From NCBI GenBank assembly GCA_937900435.1, contig CALCEG010000010.1, positions 1 through 43,223 of the forward strand: a stretch of DNA of 43,223 bases, given 5' to 3'. Of this stretch, positions 14,021 to 21,376 are shown one piece after another. The translations under genes and the position numbers were made by a program. Origin of the DNA: an uncultured Alphaproteobacteria bacterium (GTDB lineage Bacteria; Pseudomonadota; Alphaproteobacteria; Rs-D84). Under the pieces are notes generated by a model, which had not been told where the DNA came from, did no database searches, and saw only the letters and a list, made by a program, of their open reading frames with translations. The first letter of the stretch is position 1, and every line of letters starts with the position of its first letter.

Positions 14021-16420
14021 TTAAACATCCAAGTTTGCTTCCAACGCATTTTCAACAATAAAGTCGCGTCTAGGTTCAACCACATCGCCCATCAGCATTG
14101 ACACAACTTCGTCTGCCTTGGCAGCATCATCAACCTTGACCTGAAACAGCGAACGATGATTAGGATCCATCGTTGTTTCCCACAACTGTTCGGCATTCAT
14201 TTCCCCCAAACCTTTGTATCGCTGAATCTTCAATCCCGTTTTTGCATATTCAAACGCAGTTTCCAATAACTTTAACGCACCCCAGATTTTTTGATTCTTG
14301 GACTTCACGCGCAACACCGTTGGTTTACTAAACATTTCAATCAATTCCGCACGTCCATCCAACTTATGCCAGGCACGAATTTCTGGGCCATTAATTTTTT
14401 CGCGTGGCAGAACATATGTTTCTTTGACACTGCGCAAAGTACGAGTAATTGTTATACCGCTTTCATCAGCTGAAACTTTCCACCCACGTTCAAATTCTAG
14501 TTCTTGTGAATCCAGCATTGTTTGCACACTTGCAAAAACATCTGGTGTTTCGTTTTCAAATGCACCATTTAACGCCAACGCTTCAACAAACCTTAATGGC
14601 ATAATATGATTCAACGGCTGCAAGATATTACGCATATCCAGCACCAATCCCAACAATCGTTTTAAATCAGCCCCAGAAACCTGAACACCATTTGTTGTTT
14701 CAATCATACCATCAGTTGCCAACTGTTCCATCAAATAGTTATCCATTTCGCGTTCATTCTGCAGGTAAATCTGCTGTTTACCGCGTGAAACACCGTATAG
14801 TGGTGGTTTCGCCACATAGATATAACCACGTTCAATTGCCTGTGGCATATGACGATAAAAGAACGTCATCAACAATGTTTGAATATGTTGTCCGTCAACG
14901 TCAGCGTCGGTCATAATAATAACTTTATGATATCTCATTTTTTCGATATCAAAGTCATCTTTACCGATACCTGCCCCCATTGTTGTAATCAGCGCACCAA
15001 TCGTATCAGACCCCAGCATTTTATCAAAACGCACACGTTCGACATTCAATATTTTACCACGCAACGGCAAAATAGCCTGTGTTTTACGGTCACGTCCCTG
15101 CTTTGCAGTACCGCCAGCCGAATCCCCCTCTACAATAAACAATTCACATTTTGCAGGGTCGCGTTCTGAACATCCCGCCAATTTTCCTGGCAAGCCCCCC
15201 AGTTCTGGTCCTGTCTTTTTACGCGACAATTCGCGTGCTTTGCGCGCAGCTTCGCGTGCGGTTGCCGCCTCTATAATTTTATCAACAATTGTTTTTGCAA
15301 CTGCTGGGTTTTCATCCAAGAATTCATACAGCATTTCAGACACTGTACTTTCGACAATCGGGCGAACTTCACTTGAAACCAGTTTATCTTTTGTCTGTGA
15401 ACCAAATTTTGGGTCTGGGATTTTCACACTAACGATACTGGTCAGTCCTTCGCGAAAATCTTCCCCAGATAAATTAATATCTTTTTTAGTTCCTTTTTCA
15501 GCAATATATTTATTAATCGCGCGTGTTAATCCTGCGCGGAACCCGGCCAAGTGCGTTCCACCATCACGATTTGGAATATTGTTTGTAAAGCACAACGATG
15601 TTTCCGTATATGCCGTTGTCCACTGCAAGACAATTTCGATATAAGAATCATCTTGCTGTTTAATCATTTGGATTGGTTCTTTATTCAACAATTCCTTTGA
15701 TTTATCCAGATATGTTGCAAACCCTTTCAATCCATCAACACTGTGAAATTCGCGTTCTTTTTTTTCTGCACCACGCAAATCTTCCAATATAATTTTAACG
15801 TTTGCATTCAAATAAGACTGTTCACGCAACCACGTTTCCAACGTATCAAAACTAAAAACAATCCCAGTAAACGTTTCATCAGACGGCAAGAAACTAACTT
15901 CTGTTCCATGTTCGATACCTGATTTATTTTCTGTAATTTGCACATCAGTTGTTGGCACCCCATCTGCAAAAGACATAAACGCTTGTTTATCGCCGCGCCA
16001 GACTTTAACCTCTAGCCAACGTGACAATGCGTTAACCACCGATACACCGACACCATGCAAACCGCCTGAAACTTTATACGCACCACCGCCTTCGTTATCA
16101 AACTTACCACCAGCGTGCAGTTCACACATAATCAGTTCCAGCGCACTGCGTCCTGTATCGTGATTAACATCAAATGGCATACCGCGCCCATTATCGCGAA
16201 TTGTCACACTGCCATCTGCATTTAACGAAACATATACCGTATCTGCATATCCAGCCATTGCTTCGTCAATAGAATTATTAACAACTTCATAAATCATATG
16301 ATGCAGACCATTACCACCTTCGCCCACATCGCCGATGTACATCCCAGGTCTTTTTTTAACCGCTTCTAACCCTTTTAAAACCTTAATCGAGTCCCCAGTA
16401 TATTCATTATTGATTGCCAT
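14021..16420 (-). CDS. gyrB: DNA gyrase subunit B
   Basis: 799 residues, normal length for GyrB. The GHKL ATPase domain shows NSIDEAMAGYAD (about 48-59), DNGRGMPFD and GGLHGVGVSVVNALS (about 117-131). The TOPRIM part shows EGDSAGGTAKQGRDR and DADVDGQHI with the Mg-binding Asp and Glu residues. The C-terminal GyrA-contact segment has QRYKGLGEMNAEQLWETTMDP near 735-755. Together with GyrA it introduces negative supercoils using ATP. AAAGGAAT lies 8 nt before the ATG. The upstream region is shared with the divergent RusA-like gene. It heads a same-strand string of small genes, a DNA glycosylase and ung. Confidence 0.98.
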   Translation of the reverse strand: MAINNEYTGDSIKVLKGLEAVKKRPGMYIGDVGEGGNGLHHMIYEVVNNSIDEAMAGYADTVYVSLNADGSVTIRDNGRGMPFDVNHDTGRSALELIMCELHAGGKFDNEGGGAYKVSGGLHGVGVSVVNALSRWLEVKVWRGDKQAFMSFADGVPTTDVQITENKSGIEHGTEVSFLPSDETFTGIVFSFDTLETWLREQSYLNANVKIILEDLRGAEKKEREFHSVDGLKGFATYLDKSKELLNKEPIQMIKQQDDSYIEIVLQWTTAYTETSLCFTNNIPNRDGGTHLAGFRAGLTRAINKYIAEKGTKKDINLSGEDFREGLTSIVSVKIPDPKFGSQTKDKLVSSEVRPIVESTVSEMLYEFLDENPAVAKTIVDKIIEAATAREAARKARELSRKKTGPELGGLPGKLAGCSERDPAKCELFIVEGDSAGGTAKQGRDRKTQAILPLRGKILNVERVRFDKMLGSDTIGALITTMGAGIGKDDFDIEKMRYHKVIIMTDADVDGQHIQTLLMTFFYRHMPQAIERGYIYVAKPPLYGVSRGKQQIYLQNEREMDNYLMEQLATDGMIETTNGVQVSGADLKRLLGLVLDMRNILQPLNHIMPLRFVEALALNGAFENETPDVFASVQTMLDSQELEFERGWKVSADESGITITRTLRSVKETYVLPREKINGPEIRAWHKLDGRAELIEMFSKPTVLRVKSKNQKIWGALKLLETAFEYAKTGLKIQRYKGLGEMNAEQLWETTMDPNHRSLFQVKVDDAAKADEVVSMLMGDVVEPRRDFIVENALEANLDV

Positions 16421-16440
16421 ATAATATTCCTTTCTTTTTT

Positions 16441-16495
16441 CTATGTAAACAATAGCAATTTATGGTATAATTATCAAGAAAAAAGGGGTATTTTT
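16441..16495. promoter_or_regulatory. divergent promoters of gyrB and the RusA-like gene
   Basis: On plus, TATAAT at 16466-16471 precedes AAGGGG and the ATG at 16496. On minus, TTGATA and TATTGT, 17 bp apart, face gyrB. The two promoters overlap, so the genes may compete for polymerase. Confidence 0.45.
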
Positions 16496-17065
16496 ATGAA
16501 ATTTAAATTATTATATTTTGGCGACATTTTAATTAATCCTAAAAAGCGCGCACAACACATTGCAGATATTCGTATGCAGTTTCACCCACAACTAAAAAAG
16601 TTAATTGAACACAGTCCTTGGACTAATTTGACGCAATATATGGTACCCAATCCAACAAAAAGCCCAATTTCAACCAGACACATTGGTGGCATAGATTGGA
16701 ATCCGATTATTACACCAAATTTAAAATTAATGGCAGAACTAGATATTCAAATGTTGCACCCCGAAATTGTTGGTGTTCCACGCAGTGATATTGACAATCG
16801 GGTCAAGACAATACTTGACGGACTACGCTGTCCACAAAACGAACACGAAATTGGTGCGAACACACCGCGCGACATTGGTCCAATCTATACACTGTTGGAC
16901 GATGACCATTTGATAACCAGATTATCTGTAAACACCAGCCACCTTCTTGACTCGTCATTATTTTCATCTGATATTATTCGTACACCCGATTCAATATTTA
17001 TGATGATTGATGTCAACGTTCGTGTTGCCGAAGGTACATTGGAAAACCTGCCGTTTATGGTATAA
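16496..17065 (+). CDS. RusA-like Holliday-junction resolvase family protein
   Basis: 189 residues. The central segment PRSDIDNRVKTILDGL (about 96-111), then YTLLDDDHLITRLSVN (about 132-147) and a final MMIDVNVRV strand follow the RusA pattern PD-x-DN-x-xK-x-xxD-x-L...DD-x-xi..l, whose Asp residues bind Mg2+ for junction cleavage. RusA is usually phage-derived. This protein is longer than E. coli RusA (120 residues) with an extra N-terminal 60 residues, so it may have a different nucleic-acid substrate. Shine-Dalgarno AAAGGGG is 9 nt upstream. It is monocistronic with a strong terminator. The family call is moderate. Confidence 0.6.
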   Translation: MKFKLLYFGDILINPKKRAQHIADIRMQFHPQLKKLIEHSPWTNLTQYMVPNPTKSPISTRHIGGIDWNPIITPNLKLMAELDIQMLHPEIVGVPRSDIDNRVKTILDGLRCPQNEHEIGANTPRDIGPIYTLLDDDHLITRLSVNTSHLLDSSLFSSDIIRTPDSIFMMIDVNVRVAEGTLENLPFMV

Positions 17066-17084
17066 GGTGTTTTTAGCCAACACT

Positions 17085-17111
17085 CACCGCTATCCCAGCG
17101 GTGTTTTTTTC
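17085..17111 (+). terminator. terminator of the RusA-like gene
   Basis: CACCGCT/AGCGGTG stem, 5-nt loop, followed by seven T. Confidence 0.85.
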
Positions 17112-17150
17112 TAAAAAATACCCCCCAAGGAAATTCAACCTTGGGGTATT
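17111..17150 (-). terminator. terminator of the 177-residue gene
   Basis: On the minus strand TACCCCAAGG/CCTTGGGGGGTA pairs with a small bulge and an 8-nt loop, then ATTTTTTAG. It lies 16 nt after the stop at 17166. Confidence 0.8.
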
Positions 17151-17165
17151 CAACTTAAAATTTAT

Positions 17166-17699
17166 TTAATCATTTTGCAATTGCTTGTTCGCCAAAAATT
17201 CTTGCAATCTATCAGGCGCAATCCCTAACTTTTTAAGATTCTCTATTGCTTTTTCATATTTATCTTTTTTATTACCCGACTGTTTTTCTTCCATAACAGC
17301 ATCTTTCAATTCTTTTGTTCCTGCATGGTTGCGCAGACGATAAAAATAATCCCCCTTTTCATCAATATACTTATTTCTTGCTGCAGACCATATTCCACGC
17401 ACATCTTCGATATCATAACTATCGTCCGTTTTATCAACTGCCGCAAACTCGACACGTTCACCATTTATTTTAACAGCGAATTTACTTACCCCATAAACAC
17501 GTTCAATCGTAATATCTTTACCAACTTTTATTGTTCTTGCTTTACTTGCGTTTTTTTCTTTTGCATCATAATCCTTTCTTTCATTAGTTGGTATTTCATT
17601 ACCATCAACTGTTTCGACAATAACTTCGTTATTATCTTCTTTCAAGGCTTCTATAACCTGCAACAAAATCGCTTTTTTATCTATGTTTTTATCTGCCAT
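17166..17699 (-). CDS. 177-residue charged cytosolic protein, unknown
   Basis: No domain recognised. N-terminal helix (DKKAILLQVIEALKEDNNE), then a beta-rich middle (about 50-105: ARTIKVGKDITIERVYGVSK, FAVKINGERVEF) and a Lys/Glu-rich helical end (about 130-177). The protein is acidic to neutral and has no export signal. AAAGGAG 8 nt upstream supports the start, and it has its own terminator. It is separated from tatA by a weaker hairpin at 17722-17747. The gene looks real by ribosome binding site and codon pattern but I cannot assign a role. Confidence 0.65.
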   Translation of the reverse strand: MADKNIDKKAILLQVIEALKEDNNEVIVETVDGNEIPTNERKDYDAKEKNASKARTIKVGKDITIERVYGVSKFAVKINGERVEFAAVDKTDDSYDIEDVRGIWSAARNKYIDEKGDYFYRLRNHAGTKELKDAVMEEKQSGNKKDKYEKAIENLKKLGIAPDRLQEFLANKQLQND

Positions 17700-17721
17700 A
17701 AAAATCTCCTTTCATAAAATA

Positions 17722-17747
17722 AACAATTCCGCAATCACAGAATTGTT
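17722..17747 (-). terminator. possible terminator after tatA
   Basis: AACAATTC/GAATTGTT stem with a 10-nt loop, followed on the minus strand by TATTTTAT. The stem is AT-rich, so termination may be partial. Confidence 0.45.
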
Positions 17748-17755
17748 TTACAAAA

Positions 17756-17941
17756 TTATTTTTTCTTTTTTATTTGTTTCTTTTTTTCTGGGCTTTTTTT
17801 ATCTGCCTTCAGTTCTTTTTTAAAGACATTCAGCCCATTTGCCAAATTTTTCATCATTGTTGGGATTTTATTATGCCCAAACAAAATGGCAACCAAGACA
17901 ACGATAATCAGAATTTCTGCCCAACCAAAACGTCCAAACAT
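17756..17941 (-). CDS. tatA: Sec-independent twin-arginine translocase subunit TatA
   Basis: 61 residues from the ATG behind AAAGGAG; an earlier in-frame ATG at 17977 overlaps the SPOR gene and adds residues not seen in TatA. One membrane helix (about 7-22, WAEILIIVVLVAILFG) with the N-terminal Glu of TatA (E9) is followed by the FG hinge, an amphipathic helix (NKIPTMMKNLANGLNVFKKEL) and a Lys-rich tail. TatA forms the pore through which folded twin-arginine substrates cross the inner membrane. No tatB or tatC lies here. It follows the SPOR gene by 17 nt, a neighbour relation known from alphaproteobacteria. Confidence 0.9.
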   Translation of the reverse strand: MFGRFGWAEILIIVVLVAILFGHNKIPTMMKNLANGLNVFKKELKADKKSPEKKKQIKKKK

Positions 17942-17958
17942 AACAAACTCCTTTTTAA

Positions 17959-18777
17959 TTATTTTGCAACATAGCAATCCAGTCCATCAGACTTTGCGTT
18001 TCTGCAAAATCCATTTGCATCATTTGCGTTATTAAATGGCACACGCAATCTGTACGTTGTTGTTCCGTTTTTCAACTGTGCTGCCAATATAACAAACTGT
18101 TTACCGCTGAACAAACTTTTGTGCGAATTACTCAATTTACGTTGTGCAGCCTCTGCCAATGCGCGCGTACTATAAGACCCAAATTGCACATACCACGATG
18201 CCGCCGAAGTTTTAGCAACGACTGTTTTAGTTTCTGTTTTTGTCGTCTGTTGTTTAGCTACTGTTTTTTGCACAACTTTTGTTTCGGCAGTTTTTACATT
18301 AACCTCTGTTGTTGTTTTTTGTTCTGGGTTAAATTTAACTTCCTTGCGTTCTTCGACCACGCGTACAGGCACACCAGCTTTTTCTTGTTGTGGTTGCACT
18401 TTAACTTCTTCTGCTTTCTTTGTTTCTTGCGCGACAGTTTTTTGTGGCTGTTCCTGCGGTTTTACTTCTTGCGCTGGTGCGACCTGCACTTGTTTTACAG
18501 GCGGCATAACATTCATATCAGGCGTATCAACTGGCACACCATCATCTGCCGAAAATTCCACTGGCGCATCCAAATCAATTTCAACAGTTGATGCAGAATC
18601 ACTACCGATTGCTTGAACGATGATATATGTTGCCAATATAATAACCGCAACCCCAACCGACAACAACAACCAAGGTTTTTTTGGTCTTGGTACAACGAAC
18701 TGTGGCACATCTGGCAAAGAATCATTTGAATCTGTATCGTCCAAATCCAACAAATCTAAATTATTATCATCATTCAT
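17959..18777 (-). CDS. SPOR-domain cell-envelope protein
   Basis: 272 residues. A cytosolic acidic N-terminus (1-30, many Asp and Asn), one membrane helix (about 35-57), a long low-complexity Lys/Gln/Val/Thr periplasmic linker (about 70-190), and a C-terminal SPOR domain (about 195-272: WYVQFGSYSTRALAEAAQRKL ... YRLRVPF). SPOR domains bind denuded glycan strands of septal peptidoglycan, so a role in division is likely. In many alphaproteobacteria the order is argS, SPOR gene, nagZ, scpA, scpB, tatA. Here SPOR is directly followed by tatA, so the middle genes have been lost or moved. Confidence 0.85.
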   Translation of the reverse strand: MNDDNNLDLLDLDDTDSNDSLPDVPQFVVPRPKKPWLLLSVGVAVIILATYIIVQAIGSDSASTVEIDLDAPVEFSADDGVPVDTPDMNVMPPVKQVQVAPAQEVKPQEQPQKTVAQETKKAEEVKVQPQQEKAGVPVRVVEERKEVKFNPEQKTTTEVNVKTAETKVVQKTVAKQQTTKTETKTVVAKTSAASWYVQFGSYSTRALAEAAQRKLSNSHKSLFSGKQFVILAAQLKNGTTTYRLRVPFNNANDANGFCRNAKSDGLDCYVAK

Positions 18778-18874
18778 GACTATCCCCTCTGGTAAAATTT
18801 TACTTACGATGTATTATACCATAAAAAAGCACCAAAACAAACAGATATATAAATTATTTTGGCATATTTCCAAA

Positions 18875-18997
18875 ATTAGGTGGCACAATCAATTTTTGAT
18901 TTTCTTGTACGATTGGTTCAACTTCGCACTTTTTTGCGCACCCAAACAAGACGACCGGCACCACAACCAACGCACACAACATCAAGACTTTTTTCAT
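18875..18997 (-). CDS. small lipoprotein, 40 residues
   Basis: Encoded behind GGAAGG, 8 nt before the ATG. The sequence MKKVLMLCALVVVPVVLFGC is a classical lipoprotein signal with lipobox LFGC and Cys20 as lipidation site. The mature part is only 21 residues (AKKCEVEPIVQEKSKIDCAT) with two more Cys. Such peptides are like entericidin or other small envelope lipoproteins, but no family is recognised. It follows thrS on the same strand after a GC-rich hairpin (19025-19050). Confidence 0.65.
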
Positions 18998-19059
18998 ATC
19001 GACCTTCCTTTTCATTTATGTTTTGGGCGCGCAAAATTAATCACGCGCCCTTTATTTTT

Positions 19060-20793
19060 TTACATCGGCATCTTCACCGAATTTTTCATCATTTCAACAA
19101 ATTCGTCCAGTGGTACAGATTCCTGTTTTTCCTGTCCCAATCTGCGCAAAGTCACACGTTTATCTGCCAATTCTTTTTCACCAACGACTGCGATAATTGG
19201 CGTCTTGGCTAATGACAATTCGCGGATTTTATAGTTTACTTTTTCATCACGCAAATCCGCACGCGCATTAACCCCTGCTTCACGCAAAGCATCGACTACT
19301 TCATTTGCATAATCTGCAAACTTTTCAGAAATAGGTGCCACAACAACAGGTTCTGGCGACAACCACAGTGGCAAATGTCCACCTGTTGATTCTAACAATA
19401 TTCCCATAAAGCGTTCAATAGAACCCAATATCGCGCGATGCAACATAATTGGACGATGCTTTTCGCCATCTTCGCCGATATAAGACAAATCGAATCGTTC
19501 TGGCAAATTCATATCCAACTGCACCGTACCGCATACCCATACACGACCAATCGCATCACGCATTGAAATACCAATTTTTGGGCCATAGAATGCACCTTCG
19601 CCATCGGCAACAGTATAGTTTGCGTTTACAGATTTCAACGCATTATGCAATGTGTTTTCTGCGAAATCCCAAACCTCGTCAGAACCGATACGGAATTCAG
19701 AATCTGGCCTTGTTTCCAGCGTCATATGCAATTCATCAAATCCCAGCGCACTATAAACACTTTTAATCAGATTTAATGCCTTGGCTACTTCTTCTTCCAT
19801 TTGTTCTTCGGTACAGAAAATGTGTGCATCATCCTGTGTCATTTCACGTACGCGCATCAACCCAGCCAACGAACCAGACGATTCATAACGATGAACCTTG
19901 CCAAATTCTGCCAGATACATTGGCAGGTCTTTATATGACGTAATACCATGACCAAACACCAACATACCACCTGGGCATGACATTGGTTTAACACAGAAAT
20001 CTTTGCCATCTTGTGTTTTACCAGCATAGTTATGTGATGCATACTTTGCCCAGTGGCCACTGCGTTCCCACAATGCGCGTTCCATAACAGTTGGCGTTGA
20101 TATTTCTAAATAACCTTCCTTGTTCTGACGTTCACGGATAAAGTCAATCAATTTACGATAAACCTTAAACCCTTTGTCATGCCAGAACACAGACCCTGGT
20201 GCATAATCAGGTTCAAAGTGGAACAAGTCCATATCTTTACCCAATTTTCTGTTGTCGCGCGCTGCGGCTTCTTCTTGCATTTTCAAGAACGCGTCTAATT
20301 CCTCTTTTGTTGCGAATGCATCAACATAAATACGTTGCAACATTTTGTTTTTCGCGTTTCCTTTCCAGTACGCCCCTGCAACACTACGAATTTTAAAAGA
20401 ATCCCTTGGCAAATCTTTGGAACTTTCCACATGTGGTCCACGACATAAATCAACAAAATCGCGGAAAGTATAAATCGACAACGCTTCGCCTGCAGCATCA
20501 TATTCATTTAACCATTCCATTTTATAAGGTTGATTTGCGAATATTTCCTTGGCTTCGTCCAGGTTAACATTTTTTTGTTCAAATCGCCCATTTGACTTAA
20601 TCAAATCGCGCATTTCTTTTTCGATTTTTGCAAAATCATCTTCGGAAAAACGATATTCTGTATCAAAGTCATAATAGAACCCATTTTCGATTGCTGGTCC
20701 CCCTGCAAATTTAACATCTGGGTGCAATTTTTTAACAGCTGCGGCCATAACGTGTGCCAACGAATGACGTATCGTTTCAATTGGATAAGACAT
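19060..20793 (-). CDS. thrS: threonyl-tRNA synthetase lacking the N-terminal TGS domain
   Basis: 577 residues against about 640 in most bacteria. The protein starts directly at the editing domain: RHSLAHVMAAA (9-19, HxxxH) and DLCRGPHVE (CxxxH), so Ser-tRNA editing should be retained. The class II core is complete: PMSCPGG with a zinc-binding Cys, motif 2 region VREMTQDDAHIF, and motif 3 LHRAILGSIERF. The anticodon-binding domain runs to the C-terminus. The 60-residue TGS domain is absent and no upstream in-frame extension is available, because the promoter is at 20836-20864. AAGGA lies 8-9 nt before the ATG. It charges tRNA-Thr with threonine. Confidence 0.95.
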   Translation of the reverse strand: MSYPIETIRHSLAHVMAAAVKKLHPDVKFAGGPAIENGFYYDFDTEYRFSEDDFAKIEKEMRDLIKSNGRFEQKNVNLDEAKEIFANQPYKMEWLNEYDAAGEALSIYTFRDFVDLCRGPHVESSKDLPRDSFKIRSVAGAYWKGNAKNKMLQRIYVDAFATKEELDAFLKMQEEAAARDNRKLGKDMDLFHFEPDYAPGSVFWHDKGFKVYRKLIDFIRERQNKEGYLEISTPTVMERALWERSGHWAKYASHNYAGKTQDGKDFCVKPMSCPGGMLVFGHGITSYKDLPMYLAEFGKVHRYESSGSLAGLMRVREMTQDDAHIFCTEEQMEEEVAKALNLIKSVYSALGFDELHMTLETRPDSEFRIGSDEVWDFAENTLHNALKSVNANYTVADGEGAFYGPKIGISMRDAIGRVWVCGTVQLDMNLPERFDLSYIGEDGEKHRPIMLHRAILGSIERFMGILLESTGGHLPLWLSPEPVVVAPISEKFADYANEVVDALREAGVNARADLRDEKVNYKIRELSLAKTPIIAVVGEKELADKRVTLRRLGQEKQESVPLDEFVEMMKNSVKMPM

Positions 20794-20835
20794 AATAATA
20801 ATCCTTATATTTTTTTATTTTAATTAATTTGCTTG

Positions 20836-20864
20836 ATTATATAAATTTGTGCGATTTATCGCAA
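20836..20864 (-). promoter_or_regulatory. thrS promoter
   Basis: On the minus strand TTGCGA (20859-20864) and TATAAT (20836-20841) are 17 bp apart. The 35-nt leader shows no T-box or repressor hairpin. Confidence 0.6.
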
Positions 20865-21074
20865 TACAGAAATTACACCCCCACAGGGGTTGTAGTAGTT
20901 GTTGTAAAAAAGTTCTTAAAAAGATTCATAACAATAAAATACTACACCCAACAAAACAAAAAATCAAGCAATTAAAACAATCCGTTCCACCACAACTTTC
21001 ACTTCCGCGTAATTCCAACCACTACGATAGTTCTCTCCTTTTATTCCCACCGCCCGTATCGGGGCCCACTCACA

Positions 21075-21160
21075 CTCTCGTCATTCCCGCGTATCGGGCC
21101 CCACAAAATTTAAGTAAATTTTGTGGGTGATTCTAGGCGGGAATCCAGTGCCCCGCAGGG
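21075..21160. repeat. CGTCATTCCCGCG repeat, copy A, interrupted by a 40-bp palindromic insert
   Basis: Compared with copy B, the sequence CATTCCCGCGTA...GGCGGGAATCCAG is split by about 40 bp that contain a 28-bp near-perfect palindrome (21100-21127, CCCACAAAATTTA and its complement around AG). The dinucleotide TA occurs at both insert borders, as a TA target duplication would leave. Confidence 0.7.
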
Positions 21161-21193
21161 TAATTCATCCCCCTAATCCCCTACGCACGCTCT

Positions 21194-21237
21194 CTCTCGT
21201 CATTCCCGCGTAGGCGGGAATCCAGTGCCCCGCAGGG
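21194..21237. repeat. CGTCATTCCCGCG repeat, copy B (intact)
   Basis: CTCTCGTCATTCCCGCG, TAGGCGGGAATCCAG and TGCCCCGCAGGG form an inverted repeat (ATTCCCGC/GCGGGAAT) with a conserved tail. Similar palindromic repeats are dispersed in many proteobacterial genomes. Copies A (21075) and C (34664) are in this window. Confidence 0.8.
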
Positions 21238-21330
21238 ACAAACACACCCAACCCCTTGCAGTGAAAAAAATTAAATAGAATGATATAGATAAATGATTTA
21301 GATATGCGCGGTGCCGAAAACGTAGTGCGC

Positions 21331-21359
21331 AAAAAAATCCCCTTTTACGGGGATTTTTT
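21331..21359 (-). terminator. terminator of the 717-residue Cys-rich gene
   Basis: AATCCCC/GGGGATT stem with a 6-nt loop, A-run on one side and T-run on the other, 18 nt after the stop at 21377. Confidence 0.85.
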
Positions 21360-21376
21360 GTTAATTCGATGAAGTA

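Larger units (their letters stand above)
20794..21376. other. intergenic region with thrS promoter and dispersed repeats
   Basis: Holds the thrS promoter (20836-20864), two copies of the CGTCATTCCCGCG repeat (listed separately), and the terminator of the 717-residue gene at 21331-21359. I see no gene; the open frames here are made by the repeats. Confidence 0.7.

Noticed and set aside
19025..19050. GGGCGCG/CGCGCCC hairpin as thrS terminator
   Set aside because: On the minus strand it is followed by AAAACATAAA instead of T residues, so it is not a standard terminator for thrS; the T-run is on the other side.
20849..21130. Plus-strand 93-codon frame between thrS and the 717-residue gene
   Set aside because: It runs through the dispersed repeat and has no protein-like composition or start signal.
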